Below the pieces are notes generated by a model. That model saw only the letters and a program-made list of their open reading frames with translations, made no database searches and had not been told where the DNA came from. Shown in pieces: positions 8,796 to 18,010 of a stretch of 64,000 bases of DNA. How positions within the stretch are numbered: the stretch's first letter is position 1; each line of letters opens with the position of its first letter. The translations under genes were made by a program, and so were the position numbers. The stretch covers positions 1 to 64,000 of the forward strand of contig NZ_WOSX01000007.1 of the NCBI RefSeq assembly GCF_011516735.1, read 5' to 3'. The DNA comes from Acetobacter fallax (GTDB lineage: Bacteria > Pseudomonadota > Alphaproteobacteria > Acetobacterales > Acetobacteraceae).

Positions 8796-9776
8796 ATGAG
8801 CGAAGCCATTCTCATCCCGGATGAAAGACTTGCTGCCCTGCCGCCTCTGATCAGAGCATCCTGGACACGCTGCGCGACTCTGTACCGGCTCGACCAGAAC
8901 GAGCAGAAATCCCCTGAACTTCTGTGCGGGGCCGAACTGCGTCAGGCATGCAGCAGGGTAGGCCCACTGATGAAAATCGCTGAACCGGAGCTCGACCGGC
9001 TGCACGGCATCGTCTCCACCCTTGATTATACAGTTCTGATGGCAGACGCCCAGGGCGTGGTCCTGGCAAACCGCGGTGATTATCCGCTGGAGAAAGGACA
9101 TCGCCGCTGGCATCTCTGGCCCGGAGCACGCTGGGTCGAAATGGAAGTCGGCACAAATGGAATCGGCACAGCGCTCGTCGAAGGCAAACCGGTCACGGTC
9201 CACATGGAGCAGCACTGGCGACTTGGTCTGCGCTATCTCACCTGTTCGGCCGTGCCCTTTTATGGCCCGGACGGTCGTGTGGCGGGAGTACTCGATGCCA
9301 GTTCCACACGACCCGATCCAGGGGGCCGTATCGCCGTGATGATGGAAGCCGTGCTGATCGACGCCGCGCGCCGCATCGAGCGACGAAGCTTTCTTGAGGC
9401 GTTTCGGAATCAGACAGTCGTGATCCTGGGTGAAACCAGCGAAATCTCGCTGCCCATGGTGGCGCTGGACGAGGCACGCGTCGTCGTCGAATCAACCTTC
9501 GCGGCACGGTCAATGCTCGGCCTGAGCGAGACCAGCGCCAGCGTCTGTTTCGATCTGGGAACCCGCTCACACGGCGTGCCGGATTTTCAGGAAGCGGAAC
9601 GCACGGTCATCGAAGGCGCGCTGGCAATGTCGGGCGGCAAAGTATCCCCGGCAGCACGCCTTCTCGGGATCAGCCGATCAACACTGCATCGGAAAATTCG
9701 CACCATGCAGCATCAGCAGATCCCGCAGGAAACCCTCCCCGCAGCAAAGCATCAGACCTTATACCAGCCCGCATAA
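8796..9776 (+). CDS. AcoR-like transcriptional regulator with GAF and Fis-type HTH domains but no AAA+ domain
   Basis: The 326-residue protein starts like an acetoin catabolism regulator: an N-terminal helical region with RASWTRC, then a GAF-type sensor at about residues 60-190 (ADAQGVVLANRG, GTNGIGTAL, CSAVPFYGPDGRVAGVLD). It ends with a Fis-like helix-turn-helix (SPAARLLGISRSTLHRKI) around 280-300. The sigma-54-interacting AAA+ module that normally lies between them, with Walker motifs and GAFTGA, is absent. The GAF part is followed instead by about 80 residues without a recognisable motif. It should therefore act through ordinary sigma-70 promoters. The ATG at 8796 follows a purine-rich AAGAAAGAAG. 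It is divergent from acoABC. Confidence 0.82.
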   Translation: MSEAILIPDERLAALPPLIRASWTRCATLYRLDQNEQKSPELLCGAELRQACSRVGPLMKIAEPELDRLHGIVSTLDYTVLMADAQGVVLANRGDYPLEKGHRRWHLWPGARWVEMEVGTNGIGTALVEGKPVTVHMEQHWRLGLRYLTCSAVPFYGPDGRVAGVLDASSTRPDPGGRIAVMMEAVLIDAARRIERRSFLEAFRNQTVVILGETSEISLPMVALDEARVVVESTFAARSMLGLSETSASVCFDLGTRSHGVPDFQEAERTVIEGALAMSGGKVSPAARLLGISRSTLHRKIRTMQHQQIPQETLPAAKHQTLYQPA

Positions 9777-9799
9777 AGATTGACCGTCATGTAAGAAAG

Positions 9800-10115
9800 C
9801 CCAGGCCCTGCACCCCGGTTTGCTAATTATAAAACGGTTTCCAAACACTCTGTTGTTATTCCGTGCTGGCTCCTTCCCAGGGCTTTGCCCTGGAACCCAC
9901 CAAAGGTCACAGACCTTTGGAAACCATTTTATTATGAATCAATCAGGGTGCAGGGGCCGTCGTGCGCAGCACGCCTTCGCGTGACGGTCCCTGCCGGGTT
10001 CGGGCAGAGCCCGGATTCTGCTAACCCTTTGAAAAATCACTGATCAACACGTAACAACAACAGAGCCTTTGCCGGGTTCCAGGGCAGTGCCCCGCCAGTC
10101 CCGCACCAGCCAGTC
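9800..10115. repeat. Intergenic multi-hairpin repeat, copy 3
   Basis: A long copy fills most of the 400-base gap after the regulator gene. It shows the order CAGGGCTTTGCCCTG, CAAAGGTCACAGACCTTTG, an AT-rich spacer, the GTCGTGCGCAGCACGCC insert, GGGTTCGGGCAGAGCCCGG, and a tail reading CCTTTGAAAAATCACTGATC followed by AACAACAACAGAGCC. A partial, inverted CACCCCGG segment precedes it at about 9805. No gene is seen. Confidence 0.85.
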
Positions 10116-10181
10116 TCACACAGGTCAAAGGCCAGTATTACAGGACAAAAACTGTCCCCGTCCGGCACAGCAGGATCAGCG

Positions 10182-10577
10182 TCACCAGGATGCGTAAGGA
10201 GAGTAGACAGGGTAGGGCGTGGCCATCGGATAAGGGGCCGGAACAGCATAGACAGGCGGCGGTGGCGGAGGCCCATAAGCCATCGGCGGCGGAGGTGCGA
10301 CACGGGCCATCGCCACTCCCCCCATCGCGCCGACCGCCAGACCGCCAAGAATGCCACCGACAACAGCCCCGCGTCCCCAGCCAGGACCACGCCAGCCGGC
10401 TCCGCCCCATCCGGGTCCACGGCGCCACTGCGGCCCCGGAGGTGGACCACCCCAGCGCGGCCCGCCTCCCCTCATGTCATATCCATGTGCGCCAGCCGTG
10501 GCAGGCAACACCGTGCCCCCGGCGAGCAGACCCGCCAGCACCGGTATCGCAATGAGTGAACGGAAGGATTTGTTCAT
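10182..10577 (-). CDS. Small exported Gly/Pro-rich protein of unknown function
   Basis: The 131-residue product has a clear signal peptide (MNKSFRSLIAIPVLAGLLAG up to about ATAGA), then a stretch dominated by Gly, Trp, Arg and Pro (GWGGAGWRGPGWGRG). A short glycine-zipper-like hydrophobic segment follows (AVVGGILGGLAVGAMGG), and then a Pro/Tyr-rich tail of PPPP and YP motifs. Proteins of this build sit in the periplasm or outer membrane of Acetobacteraceae and related groups, but no function is known to me. The ATG at 10577 is chosen because it begins the signal peptide and has GGGAGAC upstream. It is probably monocistronic. Confidence 0.75.
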   Translation of the reverse strand: MNKSFRSLIAIPVLAGLLAGGTVLPATAGAHGYDMRGGGPRWGGPPPGPQWRRGPGWGGAGWRGPGWGRGAVVGGILGGLAVGAMGGVAMARVAPPPPMAYGPPPPPPVYAVPAPYPMATPYPVYSPYASW

Positions 10578-10732
10578 ATCATGTCTCCCTGACCAGAGAC
10601 GCGACGCTGTGCGTCCCGGTCCAGAAAACCATGAAGCTCTGAATTCATGGCGAATTCCGGGCAGAAAATGCGACAAATGGTCACACAGAACCAGAAATCA
10701 GCCACGGAACATGCTCAGAGCCACAGAAAAAC

Positions 10733-11206
10733 TCAGAGTTCAGCCGCCGCTTTTTCCACAAGCGCCACATGGTCCGCCGGTTTGACTTTGCGCCAGATCG
10801 CTTTGATGTGACCATCCGCCCCGATCAGGAACGAACTGCGTTCCATCCCGAAATACGTCCGGCCATACATGGATTTCTCAACCCATGTGCCATAGCGGTC
10901 AGCAAGCTCATGCTCCGGGTCGCTGGCAAGAGGAAACTCCAGCCCGTATTTATCGGCAAATTTATCAATCTTCGACACAGGGTCCGGGCTGACCCCGATC
11001 ACCGTTAGGTTCAGCCTGCCCAGCGCAGGCAGTGCTTCCTGAATGCCACAGGCCTGAGTCGTGCAGCCCGGCGTGTCGGCCTTCGGATAAAAATACAGCA
11101 GGTAAGGCCTGCCGCTGAGCTCAGCGCTCGACACAGTCCGGCCACGGCTGGCCTGCAAGGAGAAATCCGGGGCCTTATCGCCCACTGAAACAGGTTCGTT
11201 GCTCAT
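10733..11206 (-). CDS. bcp: Thioredoxin-dependent peroxiredoxin (Bcp/PrxQ type)
   Basis: The 157-residue cytosolic peroxidase reduces hydrogen peroxide and organic peroxides with thioredoxin as donor. It has APDFSL near the N-terminus and YFYPKADTPGCTTQAC, with the peroxidatic Cys48 and a resolving Cys53 five residues on, the arrangement of the atypical 2-Cys PrxQ group. GVSPD, ERSSFLI and the YGRTYFGMER loop also fit. The ATG at 11206 (MSNEPVSVGD) fits homologous starts. Longer in-frame starts up to 11242 are possible but less likely. It lies 60 bases downstream of glnE on the same strand. Confidence 0.93.
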   Translation of the reverse strand: MSNEPVSVGDKAPDFSLQASRGRTVSSAELSGRPYLLYFYPKADTPGCTTQACGIQEALPALGRLNLTVIGVSPDPVSKIDKFADKYGLEFPLASDPEHELADRYGTWVEKSMYGRTYFGMERSSFLIGADGHIKAIWRKVKPADHVALVEKAAAEL

Positions 11207-11266
11207 GATGTAAAGCCTGCCCGAGAGCAACACAGCGCGCAACGACTACGAGTCACAATGGCGGAA

Positions 11267-14200
11267 TTATGATGCCTTCCCGGTGGCCTTCCCGGGCGCC
11301 TCCCCGCCTCCGCTGACAGCCCCGATAAGCCGCGTGAACATTTCCCGCACCGTCAGCGCAAGGCTCTCCACACGCTCCGTGAGTTCGGGCAGCCCGGACA
11401 CCGCCATGCTCCCGCACAGCAGATCCAGCGTCGCACGCGGCAGATCGCGCATCGGATCGGCAGGCGGGGAGGGACCCCATAACAGACGAAGAACGCTTTG
11501 CAGGCTGCGCCAGGTCTCGTCCGCCCCGATCAGAACCCGGGCATCGGCACGTGACAACACACCCGCACGGGCCAGAAGATGGAAGGCCCGCGGCGTGCAG
11601 GGCGAGCGCGCCTCCGCCGATCCGGCCACAAGCTGAAGCGTCTGGGCAATGAATTCCACCTCCATCAGGCCGCCGGCACGTCGTTTCACATCCCACGGAC
11701 CGGAGGGGGGAAGGTCACGCGCGAGCCGGCGCCGCATCGCCACCGCATCCGCCCGGATTTCGTCAGGCGAGCGGGACTGACCGATCCCGGTCAGAGCCCT
11801 GTCCAGATCCGCCTGAAGCGCCGCTTTCAGCTTCAGTTTGGCGCCCGGTTCGCCCGCTATTGTGACAAGACGCGCCCGCGTCAGGGCCATGCGCTCCCAG
11901 GTCCAGGACGAACCGGCATGATAATGCCGGAACGCCGCGCGGGAGACAGCCACGGGGCCAGCCGCCCCCGAAGGACGCAGCCGCATGTCCACCGCATAAA
12001 GCGGCCCCTCGGCATCCGGCGCGGTGAGCGCCGCGATGAAGCTGTTGGCAAGCCGAAGATAATACTGCGAAACGGGAAGGGCCCGCAGCGGCCTGTCCGT
12101 CGCACCCTTCAGCGCCGAACTGTGCGACACATCGTCCGGGTGGTCGAAAATCAGCATCAGATCAAGGTCGGAGCCGGTCATCATCTCGCGTGACCCGGCT
12201 TTGCCGAGCGCCACAACCGTGATGCCCCCGCCCTCGACCCGGCCGTGGCGGTCACGATGCTCGCGAAAGACCGCCTCCAGCAACGCGGCCATCACCGTGT
12301 CAGCGACAGCCGTCCGCGCATGAGCCGAACTGTCCTCATCCAGCCGCCCCTCAAGCCGCGCCACGGAGAGCCGGAACTCCTCAGCCCTCACCACCGGACG
12401 AAGACGGGTAATCAGAATTTCCAGAGGCGGTTTTTCCGCCGCAAGAAGGCGGATCTGCCCGGTCGCGACCGTCAGGGCCGTATCTTCGCTCTCCGCCGGC
12501 TCAAGCAACCCCTCCAGAGCGGAAGGCGTGTCAGCCAGATGATCGGCCAGAAACGGCGACGCATCAAAGATCGCGACAATCCGGGTAATCAGCTTCGGGT
12601 TACGTTCCAGCAGCGACAGAAGCTGCACTCCCGCCCGCTGCCGGGAAAGCAGCGTGTCAAAATGACGCACACACCCTAATGGCTCACGTCCCGCGATGAA
12701 GCTCGTGAGCAGGCCCGGCAGCAGACTCCGCAACAGCGCGTGAGCCCGCTCCGACCGCAACGCGCGCCGGGTGTTACCAGCCCAGTGAGACAGAATGGTC
12801 GCCGCCGCGTCACAATCCGCAGAGGGAAACCCGATCTCACCAAGCCGGGCAGGCAGATCATCGCCCGTCAGATCAAAGTCAGTGTCCTCAACGGCGCCTT
12901 CACGTGCCGGCATGGTGAAATGCCGCTCGAAAATCCGTCGCGCGGCCCGCATCTGCGGCAGAAGGTCAAGCGCCAGATCGCCACCACTAGCATAACCAAG
13001 AAAAACCGCCAGCGCCCCGAAACCCGCCTCAGTCTCAGGAAGCTGATGAGTCTGCTGATCGGCCCGCATCTGTACACGATGCTCGATTTCACGCAGCAGC
13101 CGATAGGCCCGCGCAAGCGTCTCGGCATCCTCCCGTGGCATATGCCCGGAACGGGTCAGTGTCCGCAGAGCGCCGAGCGTGGTGCGGTCCCGCAGATTCG
13201 GCGTCCGCCCTCCCCAGACCAGCTGCATCGCCTGTGCCACGAATTCGATCTCGCGAATCCCGCCTTCACCGAGCTTGACGTTGTGACCCAGAAGCCAGCG
13301 CACATCGGCGTCGGCATCGTTCAGACAGGAATCGGTCAGCCCGGCGAGTCCCGTCCGGCCCGGCTTACGGTGCCGGTCGATCTTCGCCTTCATGTCGTGA
13401 ATGTCGTCGATCAGCGCGAAATCGAGCGTCCGGCGCCAGACAAACGGATGGATGATGCGCAGAAAATCACGACCCAGCGCGATATTGCCCGCCACCGGAC
13501 GCGCCTTGGTCATCGCCGCCCGTTCCCATGTCTGGCCCAGACTCTCATAATAGGAAATGGCGGCAGGCATCGAGACAGCCAGCGGTGTCGCGGAGGGGTC
13601 AGGGCGCAGCCGCAGATCAGTACGAAAGACGTACCCATTCGCGTCCCGCGCTTCCATGAGCCGGACAAGGTCGCTAGTCATGCGTATGAAAATCTGCCGC
13701 GCGGAGTCAGGGTCAGCGTGCAGGCTGGTGTCGAACAGCGCCACAAGATCGATGTCCGAGGAGAAGTTCAGTTCCCGCGCGCCAAGCTTTCCCATCGCCA
13801 GAACGACGTAGCCGCTGCCGCTCGCAGGACGCGCCGGATCGCGCAGTGAGAGACGCCCGGCATCATGGGCGGCCCGAAGCAAATGCCTGACAGCAATATC
13901 GAGCGCTGTGTCAGCAAGCCGACTCAGGGCCTGCGTGACCGATTCCAGCGGCCAGAATTTACCAATATCGGCAATCGCAGAGGCCAGCGCGATGCGCCCC
14001 TTCGCCTGACGCAGCGCGGACGCCACCGTCTCCTGCGCGCTCGTCACAGGCAGCCCGGCAATTTCTGCCAGAGCCATATCCGTAAACAGATCCGGACCAT
14101 CCGCAAGCAGCCGCGCGAAATCATGCGGAGCGCGTCGAATGAGATCCGCCAGATACGGGCTGTTGCCCCCGACGCAACGGAGAAGTGCGGCGATTCCCGG

Positions 14201-14506
14201 TCCGGCCAGCAGGGAGGGCTCAAGACCCGCCTCGTCCCAAAGCGCGGACAGATCTTCAGTAAACCGTCCGGAAGCCTCCGGGTCGGCAGGCTGCGGCCAC
14301 TCCGCCTCCGGCCAGGTGGTGTGCCGGCGACCGCGCCAGCCCGCCCCGCGCTGCACCTCCGAAACGGCCCCGGAACCACCGTCATCGCCATCCACAACGG
14401 GCACGACGCCATATTTCCGGCGCATTGCCCCCGTCTTTGCCAGACTGTCAGCCGGGCTGTCAGAGGGTGCCGAAGAGGGAGAATGAGAGGTTTTGCGCCG
14501 GGACAT
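11267..14506 (-). CDS. glnE: Bifunctional glutamine synthetase adenylyltransferase / adenylyl-removing enzyme
   Basis: GlnE adds AMP to, or removes it from, glutamine synthetase in response to PII and glutamine. The protein shows the two expected nucleotidyltransferase domains. The N-terminal one is MGKLGARELNFSSDIDLVA, and the C-terminal one is ALGKAGSREMMTGSDLDLML; each has the GS/SD-x-D metal-binding core. Linkers include GGIREIEFVAQ and GGLMEVEFIAQ, the usual second-motif segments. At 1079 residues it is about 130 longer than the Escherichia coli enzyme. The extra length is a low-complexity, Arg/Gly/Ser-rich N-terminus, and a shorter start (for instance the Met at about residue 28) cannot be excluded. 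It is divergent from the AsmA-like gene with only 38 bases between starts. Confidence 0.93.
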   Translation of the reverse strand: MSRRKTSHSPSSAPSDSPADSLAKTGAMRRKYGVVPVVDGDDGGSGAVSEVQRGAGWRGRRHTTWPEAEWPQPADPEASGRFTEDLSALWDEAGLEPSLLAGPGIAALLRCVGGNSPYLADLIRRAPHDFARLLADGPDLFTDMALAEIAGLPVTSAQETVASALRQAKGRIALASAIADIGKFWPLESVTQALSRLADTALDIAVRHLLRAAHDAGRLSLRDPARPASGSGYVVLAMGKLGARELNFSSDIDLVALFDTSLHADPDSARQIFIRMTSDLVRLMEARDANGYVFRTDLRLRPDPSATPLAVSMPAAISYYESLGQTWERAAMTKARPVAGNIALGRDFLRIIHPFVWRRTLDFALIDDIHDMKAKIDRHRKPGRTGLAGLTDSCLNDADADVRWLLGHNVKLGEGGIREIEFVAQAMQLVWGGRTPNLRDRTTLGALRTLTRSGHMPREDAETLARAYRLLREIEHRVQMRADQQTHQLPETEAGFGALAVFLGYASGGDLALDLLPQMRAARRIFERHFTMPAREGAVEDTDFDLTGDDLPARLGEIGFPSADCDAAATILSHWAGNTRRALRSERAHALLRSLLPGLLTSFIAGREPLGCVRHFDTLLSRQRAGVQLLSLLERNPKLITRIVAIFDASPFLADHLADTPSALEGLLEPAESEDTALTVATGQIRLLAAEKPPLEILITRLRPVVRAEEFRLSVARLEGRLDEDSSAHARTAVADTVMAALLEAVFREHRDRHGRVEGGGITVVALGKAGSREMMTGSDLDLMLIFDHPDDVSHSSALKGATDRPLRALPVSQYYLRLANSFIAALTAPDAEGPLYAVDMRLRPSGAAGPVAVSRAAFRHYHAGSSWTWERMALTRARLVTIAGEPGAKLKLKAALQADLDRALTGIGQSRSPDEIRADAVAMRRRLARDLPPSGPWDVKRRAGGLMEVEFIAQTLQLVAGSAEARSPCTPRAFHLLARAGVLSRADARVLIGADETWRSLQSVLRLLWGPSPPADPMRDLPRATLDLLCGSMAVSGLPELTERVESLALTVREMFTRLIGAVSGGGEAPGKATGKAS

Positions 14507-14544
14507 GAGCTTTACGGAATGATGAGCCTGAAAGGGATGCGGCG

Positions 14545-17500
14545 ATGAGCGATCCCGGTCAAGCCGGCCTCGTCCCGCCTCCGCTTTCCGCTCCTCCGGA
14601 GCAGGCGGGAAAGAAGCGGTCGGGACGTCTGCTTATCAGCCTGGTGGCCGCCTTCGGAATCGTGATCGGCCTGCCGGTCCTCGCCTGCCTGTCACTGCTG
14701 GTCGCGATGATGTTCGGCCCGGTCAATGTCACTCCGGTGCTGCGGCCTTTCCTCCCTCTCGTCATCATCGACGGAGCCAGAGGCGAACCTCCGCGCGGAA
14801 GACTGGACGTCGCTCAGGCCCGTCTGCGATGGCCGGGCCTCTGGGACGGATTCGGATCTCCGGTCCTTCTCGAACTCGATGACGTGCGTATTCTCGACTC
14901 TCAGGGCCATGTCGCGGATCAGATCGCATCCGGCGCCATAGCCCTCGATGCCTTCCCGCTGCTGCACGGCGCGATCGCCGCAACAGACCTGCGAATCAGA
15001 GGCGCGCATGTGCAGCTCCGGCGCGACGCGTCCGGCGCCGTCGATCTCGATCTCCCCGGTCGTCCGTCCGACACCAAAGGTGGCGGTCCGGACATCGATC
15101 CCTCAAAACTCCGACGTCTTCTGCTCGCCGACACCCACATCACCCTGGCCGACGAAGCGCTGCACACACGCTGGACGATCGATCCGCTCGAAGCCGCCCT
15201 GACACCGGTTTCCGTGAAGCGCCGCCGGGGCCTGTCCGGAACACTGGCCGTTGGTCTGTCCGCGACACCGGATCAGGGCGATGCCGCGCACCCCTTCCGG
15301 ACAAAACTGACGGCAACCGGCGCTCTGGCTCAGGATGGCGCACTCATCTGGCACATCACCCTCGATCCGATGACCCCCTCAGCCCTGTCCGCCGCGCTGC
15401 CCGCTCTGGACGCCGTGCGCGCCCCCGTCGGACTGGACGCGACCGTCACCCTGCGTTCCGGTCGTGCCGCGCATCTCATGATGCCGCGCGAAATCACCGC
15501 GACACTGAGTCTGGGTCAGGGTCAGGTGGTCGCCGCCGGCTCACCCCTGCTGACCGAACAGGGAACCGCAGGGCTGCATCTCCTCCTCGATGACCGGCAG
15601 CCCCAGGCCTGGCCCGCTCATCTCACCATCGGACATGTCGCGATTCAGCTGCGCGAACCGCCTTCCGCCAGCCCGTCGCCTGTTCTCCGGAACAAAACGC
15701 TTCCAGCGGAGACACCGTCCGGGCTGTTGCCTCCCCCCCGCTTCACCGCCAGCGGCCAGCTGGACTGGCAGGATATTGCCTCGCCACAGAAATTGACCGG
15801 AACGGTGAGCGCCGCCCTGTCAGATATGCCCTTCACAAAGCTGGGCGATTACTGGCCGGTTCACGCCGCAAAGGGCGCCCGCACCTGGGTGAGCACAAAC
15901 ATCACCGCCGGCGCCGTGCAAAACCTGCATATCACGCTGGGCATCGGTCCTGACCAGACAGGCAAATCCTCAGACATCACCAGCGTCTCAGGCGGTCTCG
16001 ACGGCAAGGCCATGGAACTGCACTGGCTCCGCCCGATCATCCCCATGGAGGATGTTGACGCCCATCTCGAATTCGTCGATCCGCGAACCATCCGCATCGC
16101 TTTCAGCAACGGATACCAGCCGACCATCCGCACTGGCCATAATGTCGGCGCGAACGGAACAGGCAGACTGACCCTTAAGCCAGGCAGCATGATCATCAGC
16201 GATCTGGATAAGAAAGATCAGATCGGCACCATCAATATCGAACTCAGCGGCGACCTTCGGGATCAGCTCGCCCTGCTCGCCGAACCACGGCTGCACATCC
16301 TGTCGCGTCACCCGGTCCCGTTCACCCATCCGCTCGGAACCGCGCTGATCCGCTTCATGCTGCAACTGCCTCTGCGCGCCCATGTCAGCACGGACGACAT
16401 GACGCTCGACGGGCACGCGCACGTCACGCATGTCCATCTCGGAGACGTCGCGATGGGCCGCGCCGTCGATGATGGAACGCTGGACACATCCGTGACCATG
16501 CACGGCATGGAACTGGCCGGGCGTGTCCTGTTCAGCCACATCCCCACCGACGTCAAAGCCGAAACGGATTTCGACAGCGTGCTGCCTGGCCAGAGCGTCG
16601 ACCACGTCCTGGCCCATATGCATCTGACACCCGATAACGTCGAGGCAGCCGGCATACCGGTCGGAGCCTATTTCTATAACCGCGCCGAACTGGCCGTCGA
16701 TTACAACATGATCAAAGACCGGCCCGACACCCTCGCGCTCGATCTCGATATGTACAAAGCCGGTATTCACCTGCCCGTGTGGAGCAAAGCCCCCGCCGTG
16801 CCGGCCAGAGCCCATGCCATGCTGTATATTGACGGCGGCAGGCTGCAGTCCGCTCAGGAAATCAACGCGGTCGCCCCGGACCTGAACCTCAACGGCGAGG
16901 TCGTGTTTCGTCCGAACGCGCCACCGGAACTGCTGCTGCCGAATTTCCGCGTGAGCCGTTCTGCCGGTTCGGCGCAGCTCACAATCCCACTCGGCGCCAG
17001 CAGCCCGATCGCGGTCAACGTCCAGGCCCGTACGCTCGATCTCACGCCGCTGGTCCAGGGCAAGCCGAAAGAGGACGCCCCGACAACAATTCACGTGCCC
17101 GAGGCAGCCAGCGGCCGGATCAAAGGCCCCCCCGGTCGTCCCTGGCTCATCAATGTCACCGCCGATACGCTCTGGTACAGCAAGGACCGCGCCCTCGGCG
17201 GCGTCAAAGCCAGCCTGGACCACAACGGTGTGCGCCTGAACCGCCTGCACTTCTCCATGACCACGCCCACCCCCGCCAGCGCCACGATCGAACCGGCCGG
17301 CAGCATCAGACGCCTGACCGCCGACGTGCCGGATTTCGGCACGCTGCTGAACCGGCTCAATGTGACAAACATGCTGAGCGGCGGCCATGCACGGTTCGAA
17401 GGACGCTTCGACGATGCCCGCGCCGACGCGCCGTTCAGGGGCAAACTCGCCGTCTCGCCGTTCCTGATCACAAAAGCCCCCGAGGCCCTCCAGGTCGTAC

Positions 17501-17883
17501 GGAATCTGTCGATCTATGGCTGGCTGAACTCGAAAAACCAGTCTCAGTTCGAAGTGCAGCGATTTGAAATGCCGGTCTCATTCGCCGATGGCGTCCTGCA
17601 CATCCGTGATGGACAGGCCGGTAACGGCGCTCTGGGGGCCACGCTGGAAGGCCCGATCAACCTCGACAAGGGCACGCTCGATCTGTCCGGCACCATCGTC
17701 CCGGCCTTCGCGGTCAACGCCCTGCCCGGCGGTCTTCCCGCCATCGGGCGCCTGTTCGCGCCCGAAAAAGGCGGGGGGTTCCTCGCCGTGAAATTCGACA
17801 TCAACGGCAAGCTGGACGATCCGTCCTTTTCCGTCAGCCCTTTCACCATTTTCCTGCCCGGCGTGCTGCGCAAAATTTTCTGA
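14545..17883 (+). CDS. Large AsmA/YhdP-like inner-membrane-anchored protein
   Basis: The 1112-residue protein has a Pro-rich N-terminus, one membrane helix at about residues 27-55 (LISLVAAFGIVIGLPVLACL) and a very long, beta-rich periplasmic body. The C-terminal region shows the AsmA/DUF3971 pattern: repeated short beta segments, FEGRFDD near residue 952, NLSIYGWL and GTIVPAFAVNALPG, then PFTIFLPG near the end. Members of this group (AsmA, TamB, YhdP) form hydrophobic grooves that move phospholipid across the periplasm to the outer membrane. Which subgroup applies here is inferred. It is divergent from glnE. The following metal-GTPase gene is 127 bases away and probably separate. Confidence 0.85.
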   Translation: MSDPGQAGLVPPPLSAPPEQAGKKRSGRLLISLVAAFGIVIGLPVLACLSLLVAMMFGPVNVTPVLRPFLPLVIIDGARGEPPRGRLDVAQARLRWPGLWDGFGSPVLLELDDVRILDSQGHVADQIASGAIALDAFPLLHGAIAATDLRIRGAHVQLRRDASGAVDLDLPGRPSDTKGGGPDIDPSKLRRLLLADTHITLADEALHTRWTIDPLEAALTPVSVKRRRGLSGTLAVGLSATPDQGDAAHPFRTKLTATGALAQDGALIWHITLDPMTPSALSAALPALDAVRAPVGLDATVTLRSGRAAHLMMPREITATLSLGQGQVVAAGSPLLTEQGTAGLHLLLDDRQPQAWPAHLTIGHVAIQLREPPSASPSPVLRNKTLPAETPSGLLPPPRFTASGQLDWQDIASPQKLTGTVSAALSDMPFTKLGDYWPVHAAKGARTWVSTNITAGAVQNLHITLGIGPDQTGKSSDITSVSGGLDGKAMELHWLRPIIPMEDVDAHLEFVDPRTIRIAFSNGYQPTIRTGHNVGANGTGRLTLKPGSMIISDLDKKDQIGTINIELSGDLRDQLALLAEPRLHILSRHPVPFTHPLGTALIRFMLQLPLRAHVSTDDMTLDGHAHVTHVHLGDVAMGRAVDDGTLDTSVTMHGMELAGRVLFSHIPTDVKAETDFDSVLPGQSVDHVLAHMHLTPDNVEAAGIPVGAYFYNRAELAVDYNMIKDRPDTLALDLDMYKAGIHLPVWSKAPAVPARAHAMLYIDGGRLQSAQEINAVAPDLNLNGEVVFRPNAPPELLLPNFRVSRSAGSAQLTIPLGASSPIAVNVQARTLDLTPLVQGKPKEDAPTTIHVPEAASGRIKGPPGRPWLINVTADTLWYSKDRALGGVKASLDHNGVRLNRLHFSMTTPTPASATIEPAGSIRRLTADVPDFGTLLNRLNVTNMLSGGHARFEGRFDDARADAPFRGKLAVSPFLITKAPEALQVVRNLSIYGWLNSKNQSQFEVQRFEMPVSFADGVLHIRDGQAGNGALGATLEGPINLDKGTLDLSGTIVPAFAVNALPGGLPAIGRLFAPEKGGGFLAVKFDINGKLDDPSFSVSPFTIFLPGVLRKIF

Positions 17884-17946
17884 TCCGCCAGGCCTGGCAG
17901 GTCATCTTTGCCCCGAAGCAACGGCATGCCTATATGTCCCGTCAAA

Positions 17947-17964
17947 CGGCAGGGAGACCTGCCG
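17947..17964 (+). promoter_or_regulatory. Inverted repeat in the leader of the COG0523 gene
   Basis: CGGCAGG-GAGA-CCTGCCG is a perfect 7-bp dyad ending 46 bases before the start codon of the metal GTPase. In RNA it would form a stable hairpin; in DNA it could be an operator. It is GC-rich and does not resemble the AT-rich Zur boxes known from alphaproteobacteria. Its role is unknown. Confidence 0.4.
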
Positions 17965-18010
17965 ACCCCGTGCGGCTTTACCGCAAAGTCGCCAGAATAA
18001 GGAGATTGCC

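Noticed and set aside
12740-13849. Plus-strand open frame of 369 codons within glnE
   Set aside because: It is antisense to conserved GlnE motifs and has no recognisable product.
15988-17388. Minus-strand open frame of 466 codons within the AsmA-like gene
   Set aside because: It is antisense, with repetitive composition and no motif; the plus-strand AsmA-like protein explains the region.
17884-18010. Zur box before the COG0523 gene
   Set aside because: The only dyad there is GC-rich and does not resemble alphaproteobacterial Zur sites.
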